A stretch of 33,313 nt of DNA, taken from contig NZ_JAGCFH010000323.1 of assembly GCF_017650195.1 (NCBI RefSeq), forward strand, positions 1 through 33,313, given 5' to 3'. Within the stretch, counting starts at the first letter, position 1. Each line of letters begins with the position of its first letter. Source of the stretch: Ruminococcus sp. GTDB lineage: Bacteria; Bacillota; Clostridia; Oscillospirales; Ruminococcaceae. The translations under genes were made by a program, and so were the position numbers. Shown here piece by piece: positions 15,581 through 22,883 of this stretch. The notes beneath the pieces were generated by a model, which did no database searches, was not told the origin of the DNA, and worked only from the letters and a program-made list of their open reading frames with translations.

Positions 15581-15652
15581 TTATTTACTGAACAATTTTC
15601 CGTTCTGGTAATAATCGCAGTCATCGATGCGGATATTCTTACGTATGGGCAT
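15581..15652 (-). other. Tiny ORF between unknown gene B and thrS
   Basis: An ATG one base after the stop codon of the preceding gene opens 23 codons (MPIRKNIRIDDCDYYQNGKL, then FSK and stop). It has no Thr codon, so it is not a Thr attenuation leader peptide. It may be the remains of a deleted gene or a coupled small protein; there is no clear ribosome binding site. Confidence 0.2.
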
Positions 15653-15653
15653 A

Positions 15654-16034
15654 TCATTCGACCCATCCGGTTATCTCGAAGATATCTGCAAACAGCTCCA
15701 CATGGGCTAGGCCCTGCATAAAACCATCGTCGGTGCCGGTATCGAAACATACAACGGTATCCTCGTCGTCGATATCCACATATACGTTTTCGAGCTTGAG
15801 TATCTTGGCGAGCTCCTCAGCGTTGGAGCCCTCATAGTAGCCCTCGTCGATAAGCATACCTGATATCACAGTCTTGTTGCTGTCCAGCTTTGCAAGCTTT
15901 TTGGCGATATCCGAGAGCTTTTTCATGATAGTCTCCTCGTCCTCGGTATAGAAGCGGACTGTCATGGTCTTATCCCACAGCTTATATGGCAGTTCGAAGG
16001 CTTCCTCCTGCTCGTTGTACCTGATATTGCTCAT
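15654..16034 (-). CDS. Unknown small acidic protein B in the T-box/thrS unit
   Basis: A 126-residue, strongly acidic, soluble protein with no signal peptide. It begins SNIRYNEQEEAFELPYKLWD, has a strand-rich N-terminal third (LPYKLWDKTMTVRFYTEDEE), a helical middle with KKLSDIAKKLAKLD, and a C-terminal segment with acidic strands (VYVDIDDEDTVVCFDTGTDD). This resembles the loose DUF2004/DUF2262-type group of small acidic proteins, which includes suspected immunity proteins, but the match is weak and I do not name a family. AAGGTG precedes its ATG. It is located between protein A and thrS, 37 bases after A, and the trio looks like one transcription unit controlled by the T-box. Its function is unknown. 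Confidence 0.7.
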   Translation of the reverse strand: MSNIRYNEQEEAFELPYKLWDKTMTVRFYTEDEETIMKKLSDIAKKLAKLDSNKTVISGMLIDEGYYEGSNAEELAKILKLENVYVDIDDEDTVVCFDTGTDDGFMQGLAHVELFADIFEITGWVE

Positions 16035-16071
16035 ATTCTCACCTTCTTTGCAACAGCGTTATTATAATTTA

Positions 16072-16383
16072 TCAATAATATTCTTCCTCGTCTCCCTGAA
16101 TAACAGCTCCGAGAGCTTCTGCTAACGGACGCATTACATCAGGAACATCTTCGTTTCGGCATGCAACGGTTATCATACCGTCTTCAAGCATGAATACAGC
16201 CTTACCAAATGAATACATATTATTCATTCCCATACTCATTGAAAGACCTGTTCTTGGATTTGTTATTGGCGGTTGGCTGAATTTCTCAACGCCATCAATG
16301 CTGAGAAGCTCATCTGCTGTTATCGGATCATCAGCACCGTCTGTCCAGTCTGTTCCTCTGAAAATATGCAGATTATAAGCCAT
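16072..16383 (-). CDS. Unknown small protein A, first gene after the Thr T-box
   Basis: A 103-residue soluble acidic protein beginning MAYNLHIFRGTDWTDGADDP. The opening 'M.Y.LHI.R...W', then PITADELLSIDGVEK, recalls a loose group of small proteins with the pattern 'YDI.ITR...W......PIT.EEW', but I cannot name it. It ends in an acidic tail EEEYY. The start at 16383 is set by GGAGG six bases upstream; a longer frame to 16431 would begin inside the T-box terminator. The T-box terminator ends about a dozen bases upstream of that site, so this gene is directly under threonine control. There is no known link between the protein and threonine. Confidence 0.7.
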   Translation of the reverse strand: MAYNLHIFRGTDWTDGADDPITADELLSIDGVEKFSQPPITNPRTGLSMSMGMNNMYSFGKAVFMLEDGMITVACRNEDVPDVMRPLAEALGAVIQGDEEEYY

Positions 16384-16395
16384 AATTAACCTCCA

Positions 16396-16640
16396 TAAAA
16401 CAAAAAGGCCCTTACGCCTATGATTAGGCACAAGGGACGATAATTACCGTGGTTCCACCCTGATTCACACGGAGAGAAGCTCCGTATCTCAAGTGCTCTG
16501 TAACGGGAGCAGCCGGCGCTTATTGGGCGCACTCAGAGGCGGTGTGCTTGTTTCTGAACGCTGCTGCCTCGCACCGAACGGCAGCTCTCTGTGAGCGTTG
16601 TTGTCGAAAAAGCCTTCCTCATCGACGATTTATAATATTG
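16396..16640 (-). promoter_or_regulatory. T-box leader, threonine specific (specifier ACC)
   Basis: A T-box RNA senses uncharged tRNA. On the reverse strand the leader holds the T-box core AGGGTGGAACCACGG (complement of about 16448-16462) with its antiterminator partner UCCCU, and a stem I with an AGAGAG segment flanked by AACGCT/AGCGTT arms. The specifier position carries ACC (16541-16543), a Thr codon, followed by a purine and the closing CCTC helix. The terminator stem CCCTTGTGCCTA / TAGGCGTAAGGG with TTTTT ends at about 16402. The Thr codon fits the thrS gene two genes downstream. Structure was inferred by eye; a covariance-model search is the decisive check. Confidence 0.9.
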
Positions 16641-16647
16641 TACAATC

Positions 16648-16676
16648 ATCTTAGCACATATTTTGCCGTTTGTCAA
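16648..16676 (-). promoter_or_regulatory. Predicted promoter of the T-box/thrS unit
   Basis: On the reverse strand a perfect TTGACA (16671-16676) and TAAGAT (16648-16653) are 17 bases apart, and the T-box begins just downstream. Confidence 0.75.
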
Positions 16677-17139
16677 GGGGGAGCAGCAAAAAAGGCTCTT
16701 AAGCGAGGTCATGATATTGCCTCGCATATATGAAAAAATATCCGATTAAGTCTTGTGGTATGTTAAGCTTAGCACCGGGGCTTGCTTTGGTGCCTGTTAA
16801 TGCGATAAATCAGGATTTAATCGTAAAACGACAGCATTTTTTCAAAAGCTTTCTTCACTTCATTTTTGTTCTCACAAAACAAACGATTATCTATGCAGGA
16901 TAAAGTGGAAAATGGCTTTTCATACAATGGCTTGAGGCTACTATATCAGCGCTGCACTTAAGTGTGCATAATTACTGTTGCAGTTATGCTGCATCCCTTT
17001 GTGTATCTTTACTGATTTCTGCTTATCGGATATCAGGTTACTAAGATGAGATTATGTCAAAAAGGACAAAAAAAGGGGTGCATAGCTGTTGAATTCAACA
17101 ATTTGTTGAATCTCACGTTAAAAACAACAAATAAACGGG
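16677..17139. other. Gene-poor intergenic region
   Basis: No supported gene. It holds a GCGAGG/CCTCGC hairpin (16703-16725) without a T-run, a 57-codon frame at 16730-16903 with no ribosome binding site, a near copy of the left-end repeat (gataaatcag at 16804-16813), and overlapping dyads at 17088-17110 (GTTGAATTCAAC; TTCAAC-5-GTTGAA) that lie about 30 bases before the promoter at 17140. The dyads could be an operator. Confidence 0.5.
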
Positions 17140-17168
17140 TTGAAATGCGTCAAAAAATGTGATATAAT
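17140..17168 (+). promoter_or_regulatory. Predicted promoter of the kinase gene
   Basis: TTGAAA at 17140-17145 and TATAAT at 17163-17168 with 17 bases between them. Confidence 0.7.
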
Positions 17169-17241
17169 ATGAACGATGTATTATTTGTGTAATGGACGAA
17201 AGCCGCTTTTGTTCATTGATTGTAAGATAAGGGAGATATAA

Positions 17242-18162
17242 ATGAATATTGAAATAACAAGGATAAATCAAGGCATAGACAGTGACCCTGCAAGGTATAT
17301 AAAGGCAGTGAACGAGGATTACCTCTACAAGCTGAAAAAAATAGCGGACGAGATAGCCGAGAACCGCATCGAGAAACCAGTAATACTCCTGTCGGGACCA
17401 TCCGGCTCCGGCAAGACCACTACTGCGATGATGATAGAAAAGCTTCTTGACGATATGGGACATGAGACACACACCCTTTCAATGGACAACTGGTTCTGTC
17501 CGCTGACAGAGGCTGAGAAGGCTCTTGCGGCTGAGGGAAAAATGGACCTTGAATCGCCCCTGCGCGTAGACTGTGAGCTCCTTAACCGGCAGATAGAGGA
17601 TATATGCGCCTGTCGTGAGATAGAGCTCCCGAAGTACAACTTCAAGACCTCGACCCGCTGCGGTTCAGGAAAGATGTTCAAAAGGAACAGGGACGAGCTG
17701 GTAATATTCGAGGGTATCCATGCGTTGAATCCTGCGGTAATAACGGTGCCGGACAGCATGATAAGCAAGATATACGTCAGCGTCCGCACGAGGATATCCG
17801 ATGAGGATATACTGCTCCACCCGTCAAGGATACGTCTTATGCGCCGCATGATACGTGATAAGAACTTCCGTAAACGCTCTCTCCGTGAGACTATGAATAT
17901 GTTCCACAGCGTGGAAGCCGGTGAGAACAAGTACATAATGCCATATAAGTACCGCTCCGATTATGATGTGGATACATTCATGTCATACGAGCTGTCAGTG
18001 TACCGCAATGACCTTATGCCTCAGTTACAGGAGCTTACCGACGTTCCCGAGGTATGCGAGTGCATAAAGGTGCTTGAAAAACTTGTACCGGTAGAAAAGG
18101 AAGACGTTACGCCGGATTCGCTGATATGCGAATTTATAGGCAACGGACAGTTCAAGTATTAG
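17242..18162 (+). CDS. P-loop kinase of the uridine kinase/phosphoribulokinase family
   Basis: A 306-residue cytoplasmic kinase, most like bacterial nucleoside (uridine) kinases that phosphorylate uridine or cytidine. The Walker A is GPSGSGKTT at 52-60; the acceptor-binding region has LSMDNWF around 79-85 and a PKYNFKT segment; VIFEGIHALNP near 154-164 is the Walker-B-like region of this family. The N-terminal 40 residues are a helical extension not present in the short Udk enzymes, and some clostridial homologues carry a larger TGS-bearing extension that is absent here. GGGAGA precedes the start. It is followed by ppk at 72 bases, with no terminator, so the two may be co-transcribed, but each has its own ribosome binding site. 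The nucleoside substrate is inferred, not shown. Confidence 0.8.
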   Translation: MNIEITRINQGIDSDPARYIKAVNEDYLYKLKKIADEIAENRIEKPVILLSGPSGSGKTTTAMMIEKLLDDMGHETHTLSMDNWFCPLTEAEKALAAEGKMDLESPLRVDCELLNRQIEDICACREIELPKYNFKTSTRCGSGKMFKRNRDELVIFEGIHALNPAVITVPDSMISKIYVSVRTRISDEDILLHPSRIRLMRRMIRDKNFRKRSLRETMNMFHSVEAGENKYIMPYKYRSDYDVDTFMSYELSVYRNDLMPQLQELTDVPEVCECIKVLEKLVPVEKEDVTPDSLICEFIGNGQFKY

Positions 18163-18234
18163 TGACCGGAAGAGGCAGAAAAAACTCTAAGTAATTATGC
18201 ATTTTTCATCGGATAAAAAGATAGGAGACAAATT

Positions 18235-20406
18235 ATGGAATATCTCGAAAATCGGGAGCTTTCATGGCTTAAATTCAACAAAAGGGTGCTTGAAGAGGCG
18301 ACAGATCCTGATACTCCGCTTCTTGAAAGGCTTTCCTTTTCCGCTATATATCAGAGCAATTTAGACGAATTCTTCATGGTCCGGGTTGGATCCTTAACCG
18401 ATAAGGCAAAGGAAAACGACGGAAAAAAAGACAAATTCTCCGGCATGACGCCCTCCCAGCAGCTTGACGCTGTATTTACGGCGGTGCGCAGGCTCCAGCC
18501 CTCGGTTGAGGAGGCTCTTAAAAAGACTATGAACGAGCTTGAGGCTCATGGTTTTGAGCACGTAAGCTTTGACAAAGCCACAAAGGAGGAGCAGGCTTTC
18601 CTTGAAATGTACTTCAAGCGCGAGCTGAAACCGTTTATATCGGGAATAGTCGTCAATGATGCTCTGCCCTTTCCCTTCCTCAGAAACAAGGAGATATACG
18701 CAGCTGTACAGCTGAGCGCGAAAAAGGGCGTATCTATAGGAATAATCCCAGCAAATACAAGCAGCTCCGAAAGAATAATACACCTCAGCCCCGACGGAAA
18801 GCGCTTTATACTTGAAGAGGAAGTTATACTCCGCTTTGCGCACCAGATGTTCAAGAACTACAAGGTTATAGACCGCGCCCTAATAAGAGTTACAAGGAGC
18901 GCTGATATTATGGTTTCCGGAAGAGGTCCGGAGTTCCGCAGACGAATGGAGGAGCTTGTTGACAAGCGCCAGCGCCTTGCTCCCGTGCGCCTTGAGATAT
19001 CCGACGTTTTCAGCCGCGATGCCCTCGACTATATATGCAGAAAACTCAAGCTGAAAAACGTCCGAGTATTTACTTCGAGGATACCCCTCGACCTTTCTTA
19101 TCTCTATACCCTTCAGGAATATGATACTGATCCGCAGCTCCACTATGTGCCGCGCTCACCGCGCAAGCCTGCGGCTCTTTCTGATACAAGACCTGTTTTT
19201 CAGCAGGTGAAGTCGAAGGATATACTTCTGAGCTATCCTTTTGAGTCTATAAATTTGTCATTTATCAGACTTTTGCAGGAGTCTGCCAACGACCCGAAGG
19301 TGGTCTCCATAAAGATAACCCTTTACCGTCTTGCACGTAACAGCAAGGTCATAGACGCTCTGTGTACTGCTGCCGAGCAGGGCAAGGAGGTACTCGTTAT
19401 GATAGAGCTCCGCGCCCGTTTTGACGAGGAGAACAATATCGAGTGGTCGAAGCAGCTACAGGAGGCAGGCGTAAAGGTCATATACGGTCCCAAAGAGTAC
19501 AAGGCACATTCAAAGCTGCTGCTTATTACACGTAAGGCTCAGGGCGGTGGCTATGACTACGTTACTCAGATAGGAACGGGTAATTATAACGAAAAGACGG
19601 CTGCTCTTTATACCGACCTCATGCTCCTCACTGCCGACAGGGATATCGCTGCCGACGCAGAGACTGTATTTGCATCTCTCCTCAGCGGCACATTCGTTGA
19701 AAGCACGAGAAAGCTCCTTATTTCACCCCTTGCGCTGAGACCTCAGGTGCTCGCTCTCATGGACGAGCAGATAGAGCTCGCCGAGAACGGCGGCAGCGGT
19801 TATATCGCTGCAAAGATAAATTCCCTCAACGATCCTGCTATTATCTCAAAGCTGATAGAGGCTTCGCAGGCAGGTGTAAAGGTGGAGCTCATAGTCCGCG
19901 GACTATGCTGCCTTATCCCAGGAGTACAGGGATTTACCGAGAATATATCCATACGCAGCATAGTGGGACGATTCCTCGAACACAGCCGTATCTTCATATT
20001 CGGAAAGGATGGCAGGTCGCAGAAGATATATATCGGCTCAGCTGATTATATGAGCAGGAACACTGTCCGCCGCGTGGAGGTGGCAGTTCCAGTTGAGGAC
20101 GAAAGGCTGAGAAAACGTATCCGCGATATGTTCCGCACCATGATGCGCGACAATGTAAAGGCAAGGATATTGCTCAGCGACGGAAAGTACGTACGAGAGA
20201 GAAGAAGCCGTGAAAAGCCGCTGAATTCTCAGGAGTATTTCTATGAAGAGGCTTACAGGCGCCTTGAGGACAAAAGCTCCAGACAGAAACAGCTCCGCGT
20301 CAACCGCGAAAGGAGCGCTTCCGGAAAGGCAGTAAAAAAGTCTACCGCGGTAAAAAAGGCTGCAAAGGCTCCGGTAAAGCGCGGAAGGAAGAAAAAAGGA
20401 GAATAA
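18235..20406 (+). CDS. ppk1: Polyphosphate kinase 1 with basic C-terminal tail
   Basis: PPK1 makes inorganic polyphosphate from ATP reversibly. The 723-residue enzyme has the N-terminal domain starting YLENRELSWLKFNKRVL, the head domain (about 120-310) and two C-terminal catalytic domains. The autophosphorylated histidine is H425 in YKAHSKLLL, equivalent to H435 of E. coli; the second catalytic histidine is in LEHSRIF, and GSADYMSRN follows. Residues 681-723 form an extra, highly basic tail with repeated KKs (for example VKKSTAVKKAAKAPVKRG), absent from the standard 690-residue enzyme; it could bind polyphosphate or nucleic acid. AGGAGA precedes the ATG. It lies downstream of the kinase gene at 17242. 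Confidence 0.95.
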   Translation: MEYLENRELSWLKFNKRVLEEATDPDTPLLERLSFSAIYQSNLDEFFMVRVGSLTDKAKENDGKKDKFSGMTPSQQLDAVFTAVRRLQPSVEEALKKTMNELEAHGFEHVSFDKATKEEQAFLEMYFKRELKPFISGIVVNDALPFPFLRNKEIYAAVQLSAKKGVSIGIIPANTSSSERIIHLSPDGKRFILEEEVILRFAHQMFKNYKVIDRALIRVTRSADIMVSGRGPEFRRRMEELVDKRQRLAPVRLEISDVFSRDALDYICRKLKLKNVRVFTSRIPLDLSYLYTLQEYDTDPQLHYVPRSPRKPAALSDTRPVFQQVKSKDILLSYPFESINLSFIRLLQESANDPKVVSIKITLYRLARNSKVIDALCTAAEQGKEVLVMIELRARFDEENNIEWSKQLQEAGVKVIYGPKEYKAHSKLLLITRKAQGGGYDYVTQIGTGNYNEKTAALYTDLMLLTADRDIAADAETVFASLLSGTFVESTRKLLISPLALRPQVLALMDEQIELAENGGSGYIAAKINSLNDPAIISKLIEASQAGVKVELIVRGLCCLIPGVQGFTENISIRSIVGRFLEHSRIFIFGKDGRSQKIYIGSADYMSRNTVRRVEVAVPVEDERLRKRIRDMFRTMMRDNVKARILLSDGKYVRERRSREKPLNSQEYFYEEAYRRLEDKSSRQKQLRVNRERSASGKAVKKSTAVKKAAKAPVKRGRKKKGE

Positions 20407-20438
20407 ACTGTAAGTTACTTGAAATTTAAACAAAATAC

Positions 20439-20467
20439 TTGAAAAAAAACATGGTTTATGGTATAAT
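20439..20467 (+). promoter_or_regulatory. Predicted promoter of the phosphatidyltransferase gene
   Basis: TTGAAA at 20439-20444 and TATAAT at 20462-20467, 17 bases apart. Confidence 0.75.
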
Positions 20468-20524
20468 TATTTCTATACCGTTAAGGTATGTTTTGCAGCA
20501 AAAAAATCATTCGAGGTTTGAATA

Positions 20525-21166
20525 ATGATTGGATATTATAATTACACGGTCATTCTAACATACATAAGCCTCATTTCGTCGATGATTGGTATGCTCTTTG
20601 CGGCAGGATTCGGCGGAATGGGAGATCATCCTGAATATGCCATAATATGCCTTATGGTATCGGGACTGTGCGATATGTTTGACGGTAAGGTCGCCCGTAC
20701 AAAAAAAGACCGTACCGAAAGCGAAAAGAAGTTCGGCATACAGATAGATTCGCTTTGCGACGTAATCTGCTTCGGAGTGCTTCCTTCCATTATAGGCTAT
20801 TCCGTAGGCATGAGGGACTGGTGCGATTTGCCTGTGCTGCTGCTCTTCCCTCTGTGCGCTGTTATAAGGCTCGCCTATTTTAACGTGGCTGAAGAGGAAA
20901 GGCAGTCAAAGACCTCAGAGAACCGCAAGGTATATGAGGGTCTGCCGGTTACCAGCGTAGCGCTGATACTTCCGTTGCTGTACAGCTTTCATAAGGATAT
21001 CGGAGACTGGTTTCCAGAGGTATACGGAGGATCGTTATTAATCATTGCTATAGCATTCATCACCAGATTCAAGGTGAAGAAGCCCAGCATGAAAACGATG
21101 CTCGGCTTTATCGGAGTGGGAGTTCTCGAGCTTATATGGATGCTGTATAAGACAAAAACAAAGTAA
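20525..21166 (+). CDS. CDP-alcohol phosphatidyltransferase (phosphatidylserine synthase-like)
   Basis: An integral membrane enzyme that transfers a phosphatidyl group from CDP-diacylglycerol to an alcohol, most likely serine. The 213 residues hold about six membrane segments. The family signature is complete: D50, D53-G54, A57-R58, G71, D75 and D79. The gap between R58 and G71 is 12 residues, compared with the usual eight or nine, an insertion of charged residues (TKKDRTESEKKF). LYSFHKD and other loops face the cytoplasm in the usual model. The start is weakly supported by GAGG seven bases upstream. It has its own promoter and terminator, so it is a single-gene unit after ppk1. A closely related phosphatidyltransferase is possible. 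Confidence 0.85.
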   Translation: MIGYYNYTVILTYISLISSMIGMLFAAGFGGMGDHPEYAIICLMVSGLCDMFDGKVARTKKDRTESEKKFGIQIDSLCDVICFGVLPSIIGYSVGMRDWCDLPVLLLFPLCAVIRLAYFNVAEEERQSKTSENRKVYEGLPVTSVALILPLLYSFHKDIGDWFPEVYGGSLLIIAIAFITRFKVKKPSMKTMLGFIGVGVLELIWMLYKTKTK

Positions 21167-21173
21167 AACAGAG

Positions 21174-21201
21174 GGCTGCTGCGGGATGCGGCAGCCTTTT
21201 T
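21174..21201 (+). terminator. Intrinsic terminator after the phosphatidyltransferase gene
   Basis: GGCTGCTGC at 21174-21182 pairs with GCGGCAGCC at 21188-21196 with one G-T pair, followed by TTTTT at 21197-21201. Confidence 0.85.
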
Positions 21202-21214
21202 CAGCAAAAAAGCC

Positions 21215-21253
21215 TTTACTTTATGGATTTTATGCTGTATAATACCATTATAC
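21215..21253 (+). promoter_or_regulatory. Promoter with a perfect dyad over the -10 element
   Basis: TTTACT at 21215-21220 and TATAAT at 21238-21243 are 17 bases apart. The dyad GTATAAT-ACC-ATTATAC spans 21237-21253, so a bound dimeric repressor would cover the -10 box and the start point. The operator function is inference. Confidence 0.6.
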
Positions 21254-21269
21254 GGAAGGGAGACATGAT

Positions 21270-21755
21270 ATGAAAAGAACTGTAACGCTCGTACTGACAA
21301 TGGCGTTTATGGCGCTGTCCCTCTGTTGCTGCGGCGCAAAGCGCGATCCGAAGTATATCGGCAAGTGGGAGGCGACGTCCATGACAGTCAACGGAAATGC
21401 TATGGATAATTTTGTCGGAGTACCCATCGGTGCACTTTTCCGCTTTGAGATATTTGAAAACGGAAAGGTGACATGGCAGTCGCCTGTTGACAATAAGATA
21501 CTCCAGAACGCCAATTCTGATAAGGAGATAACATGGAAGGAAAAGGAAGAAAATATACTTCAGTTCAAGGTAAAGGATCTTACCGGAAATAATGCCGACG
21601 AGATGATGACTCTTTATTACCGCGATGAAATGCTGGTTATTGAAGGAGAAGGCTCGTCTATAGATATCAAAAAAGTCGAAGAATTCACGGAAATAGACCC
21701 CGATGCTCTCAACAGCGCTGCAAGCGTTATACAGAACTTCGGTGTGACACAGTAA
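21270..21755 (+). CDS. Lipoprotein with one GKWE domain
   Basis: A 161-residue lipoprotein with an N-terminal hydrophobic segment (MKRTVTLVLTMAFMALSLCC) and a Cys20/Cys21 lipobox. The mature part starts RDPKYIGKWEATSMTVNG and continues as strands (FRFEIFENGKVTW, ILQFKVKD, MMTLYYRDEMLVIEG), which suggests a small beta-barrel or sandwich of about 110 residues, lipocalin-like in pattern. The same 'GKWE...V.G' opening occurs twice in the next gene, so both belong to one family. I know no characterised member. The gene has a promoter with a dyad (21215-21253), and the ribosome binding site GGAAGGGAG precedes the start. It is co-directional with the next gene, 14 bases apart. Confidence 0.75.
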   Translation: MKRTVTLVLTMAFMALSLCCCGAKRDPKYIGKWEATSMTVNGNAMDNFVGVPIGALFRFEIFENGKVTWQSPVDNKILQNANSDKEITWKEKEENILQFKVKDLTGNNADEMMTLYYRDEMLVIEGEGSSIDIKKVEEFTEIDPDALNSAASVIQNFGVTQ

Positions 21756-21769
21756 AAAAAGGAGCATAT

Positions 21770-22711
21770 ATGAGAAAGTTTTTTTGTTTTTGTATTTCAG
21801 CCGTCCTGCTTGCAGGAGCTTTCTGCGGCTGTACATCGAAAAATCAGGGAGGCAACGACAACGGTCAGCCTACGACGGCGGAAGCAACTACAGAACAGGT
21901 AACTGCTACGGAAGCCGATACGGGGCCTGTTGATAATTCTGCAGCACCATTCATCGGTAAGTGGGAGACCTACAAGGTCTCAGTCAATGGAGATGTATAC
22001 GAGTCTGTCTATGCAGGCTATCCGCTGAGCTCTATCGCAAAGCTGGTTATAAAAGAGGACAATACCGCGGAGTATATAGACAACCTCAACCCTCATGGCA
22101 AGGAGAGGGTCCTTGAGTACAAATGGAGTATAACCTCGGATAAGAACGGCAGCGATGTGCTTCACCTGCTGAGCCCTGATGAAAGGCTCGACTGCGTGGT
22201 GAATCAGGGCGAGATGACGATGACTAACCCTGATATGAGCGATGAAACGGATATATATTATCTTTTGTCCGTAAGTGAGTTTACGGAGGTAGAAAAGAAC
22301 ACAGAGGCTGGTCTCGACAAGGTGGATTTCAGCCGTTTCATGGGAAAATGGGAAGCCAGCCATGTGACTATGGGTGAGGAAGAGTACGACGAAAAGCTGG
22401 GCGAATATCCGGTATATGCAGCCTTCCGCTTAGAGCTTAAAAAAGACCATACTGCCGAAATGACTATAATCGGCGATATACAGGAATACGAATGGGAACC
22501 GGAAACTAAGGACCAGCTCTATATGTGGAGCGATTATGAGGGCTTTGTAATAAAGATCGAGAGCGGCAGTCTTGTCATCGACGATGAGATGGGACTTGTG
22601 ATAAAGCTGAAAAAGGTGAATGAATTCACTGAGTACGACTTTGAAGCCGTGGGAGACAGCATTCCCGACGAGAATATACTCCTTGAACCCGAGGAGGAAG
22701 CTACAACATGA
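21770..22711 (+). CDS. Lipoprotein with two GKWE domains
   Basis: A 313-residue lipoprotein. The signal peptide ends near FCGC (Cys21), followed by a Thr/Ala/Glu-rich linker (about 30-58). It then has two copies of the domain seen in the preceding gene: FIGKWETYKVSVNG near 61-74 and FMGKWEASHVTMGE near 188-201, each followed by alternating strands with acidic turns (KLVIKEDNTAEYID; RLELKKDHTAEMTI). It likely arose by internal duplication of a single-domain ancestor. No catalytic residues are apparent. Ribosome binding site AGGAG; a strong terminator follows. Likely a surface-anchored protein of unknown ligand. Confidence 0.75.
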   Translation: MRKFFCFCISAVLLAGAFCGCTSKNQGGNDNGQPTTAEATTEQVTATEADTGPVDNSAAPFIGKWETYKVSVNGDVYESVYAGYPLSSIAKLVIKEDNTAEYIDNLNPHGKERVLEYKWSITSDKNGSDVLHLLSPDERLDCVVNQGEMTMTNPDMSDETDIYYLLSVSEFTEVEKNTEAGLDKVDFSRFMGKWEASHVTMGEEEYDEKLGEYPVYAAFRLELKKDHTAEMTIIGDIQEYEWEPETKDQLYMWSDYEGFVIKIESGSLVIDDEMGLVIKLKKVNEFTEYDFEAVGDSIPDENILLEPEEEATT

Positions 22712-22716
22712 CCAAA

Positions 22717-22747
22717 AAGGATCGCCATGTGCGGTCCTTTTTATTTT
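22717..22747 (+). terminator. Intrinsic terminator after the GKWE lipoproteins
   Basis: AAGGATCGC at 22717-22725 pairs with GCGGTCCTT at 22731-22739 with one G-T pair, then a T-rich tract to 22747. Confidence 0.85.
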
Positions 22748-22772
22748 TTCCGCGATTTTTTGATATTTCCCT

Positions 22773-22801
22773 TTGACATCGGGGACATAGAATGTTATAA
22801 T
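22773..22801 (+). promoter_or_regulatory. Predicted promoter of the iorAB operon
   Basis: A perfect TTGACA at 22773-22778 and perfect TATAAT at 22796-22801 with exactly 17 bases between, the strongest promoter in the window by consensus. Confidence 0.8.
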
Positions 22802-22883
22802 ATTTTTATATGGATTTTATCAGGAACGTCCTTTTTCAGAGCATTATCCTCATGCCGGAGGGACGGTGAAAAGGAGAGATATT

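Noticed and set aside
16730..16903. 57-codon plus-strand frame beginning MKKYPIKSCGMLSLAPG, in the gap before the kinase gene
   Set aside because: It has no ribosome binding site, starts inside a hairpin flank and shows no family pattern; likely chance.
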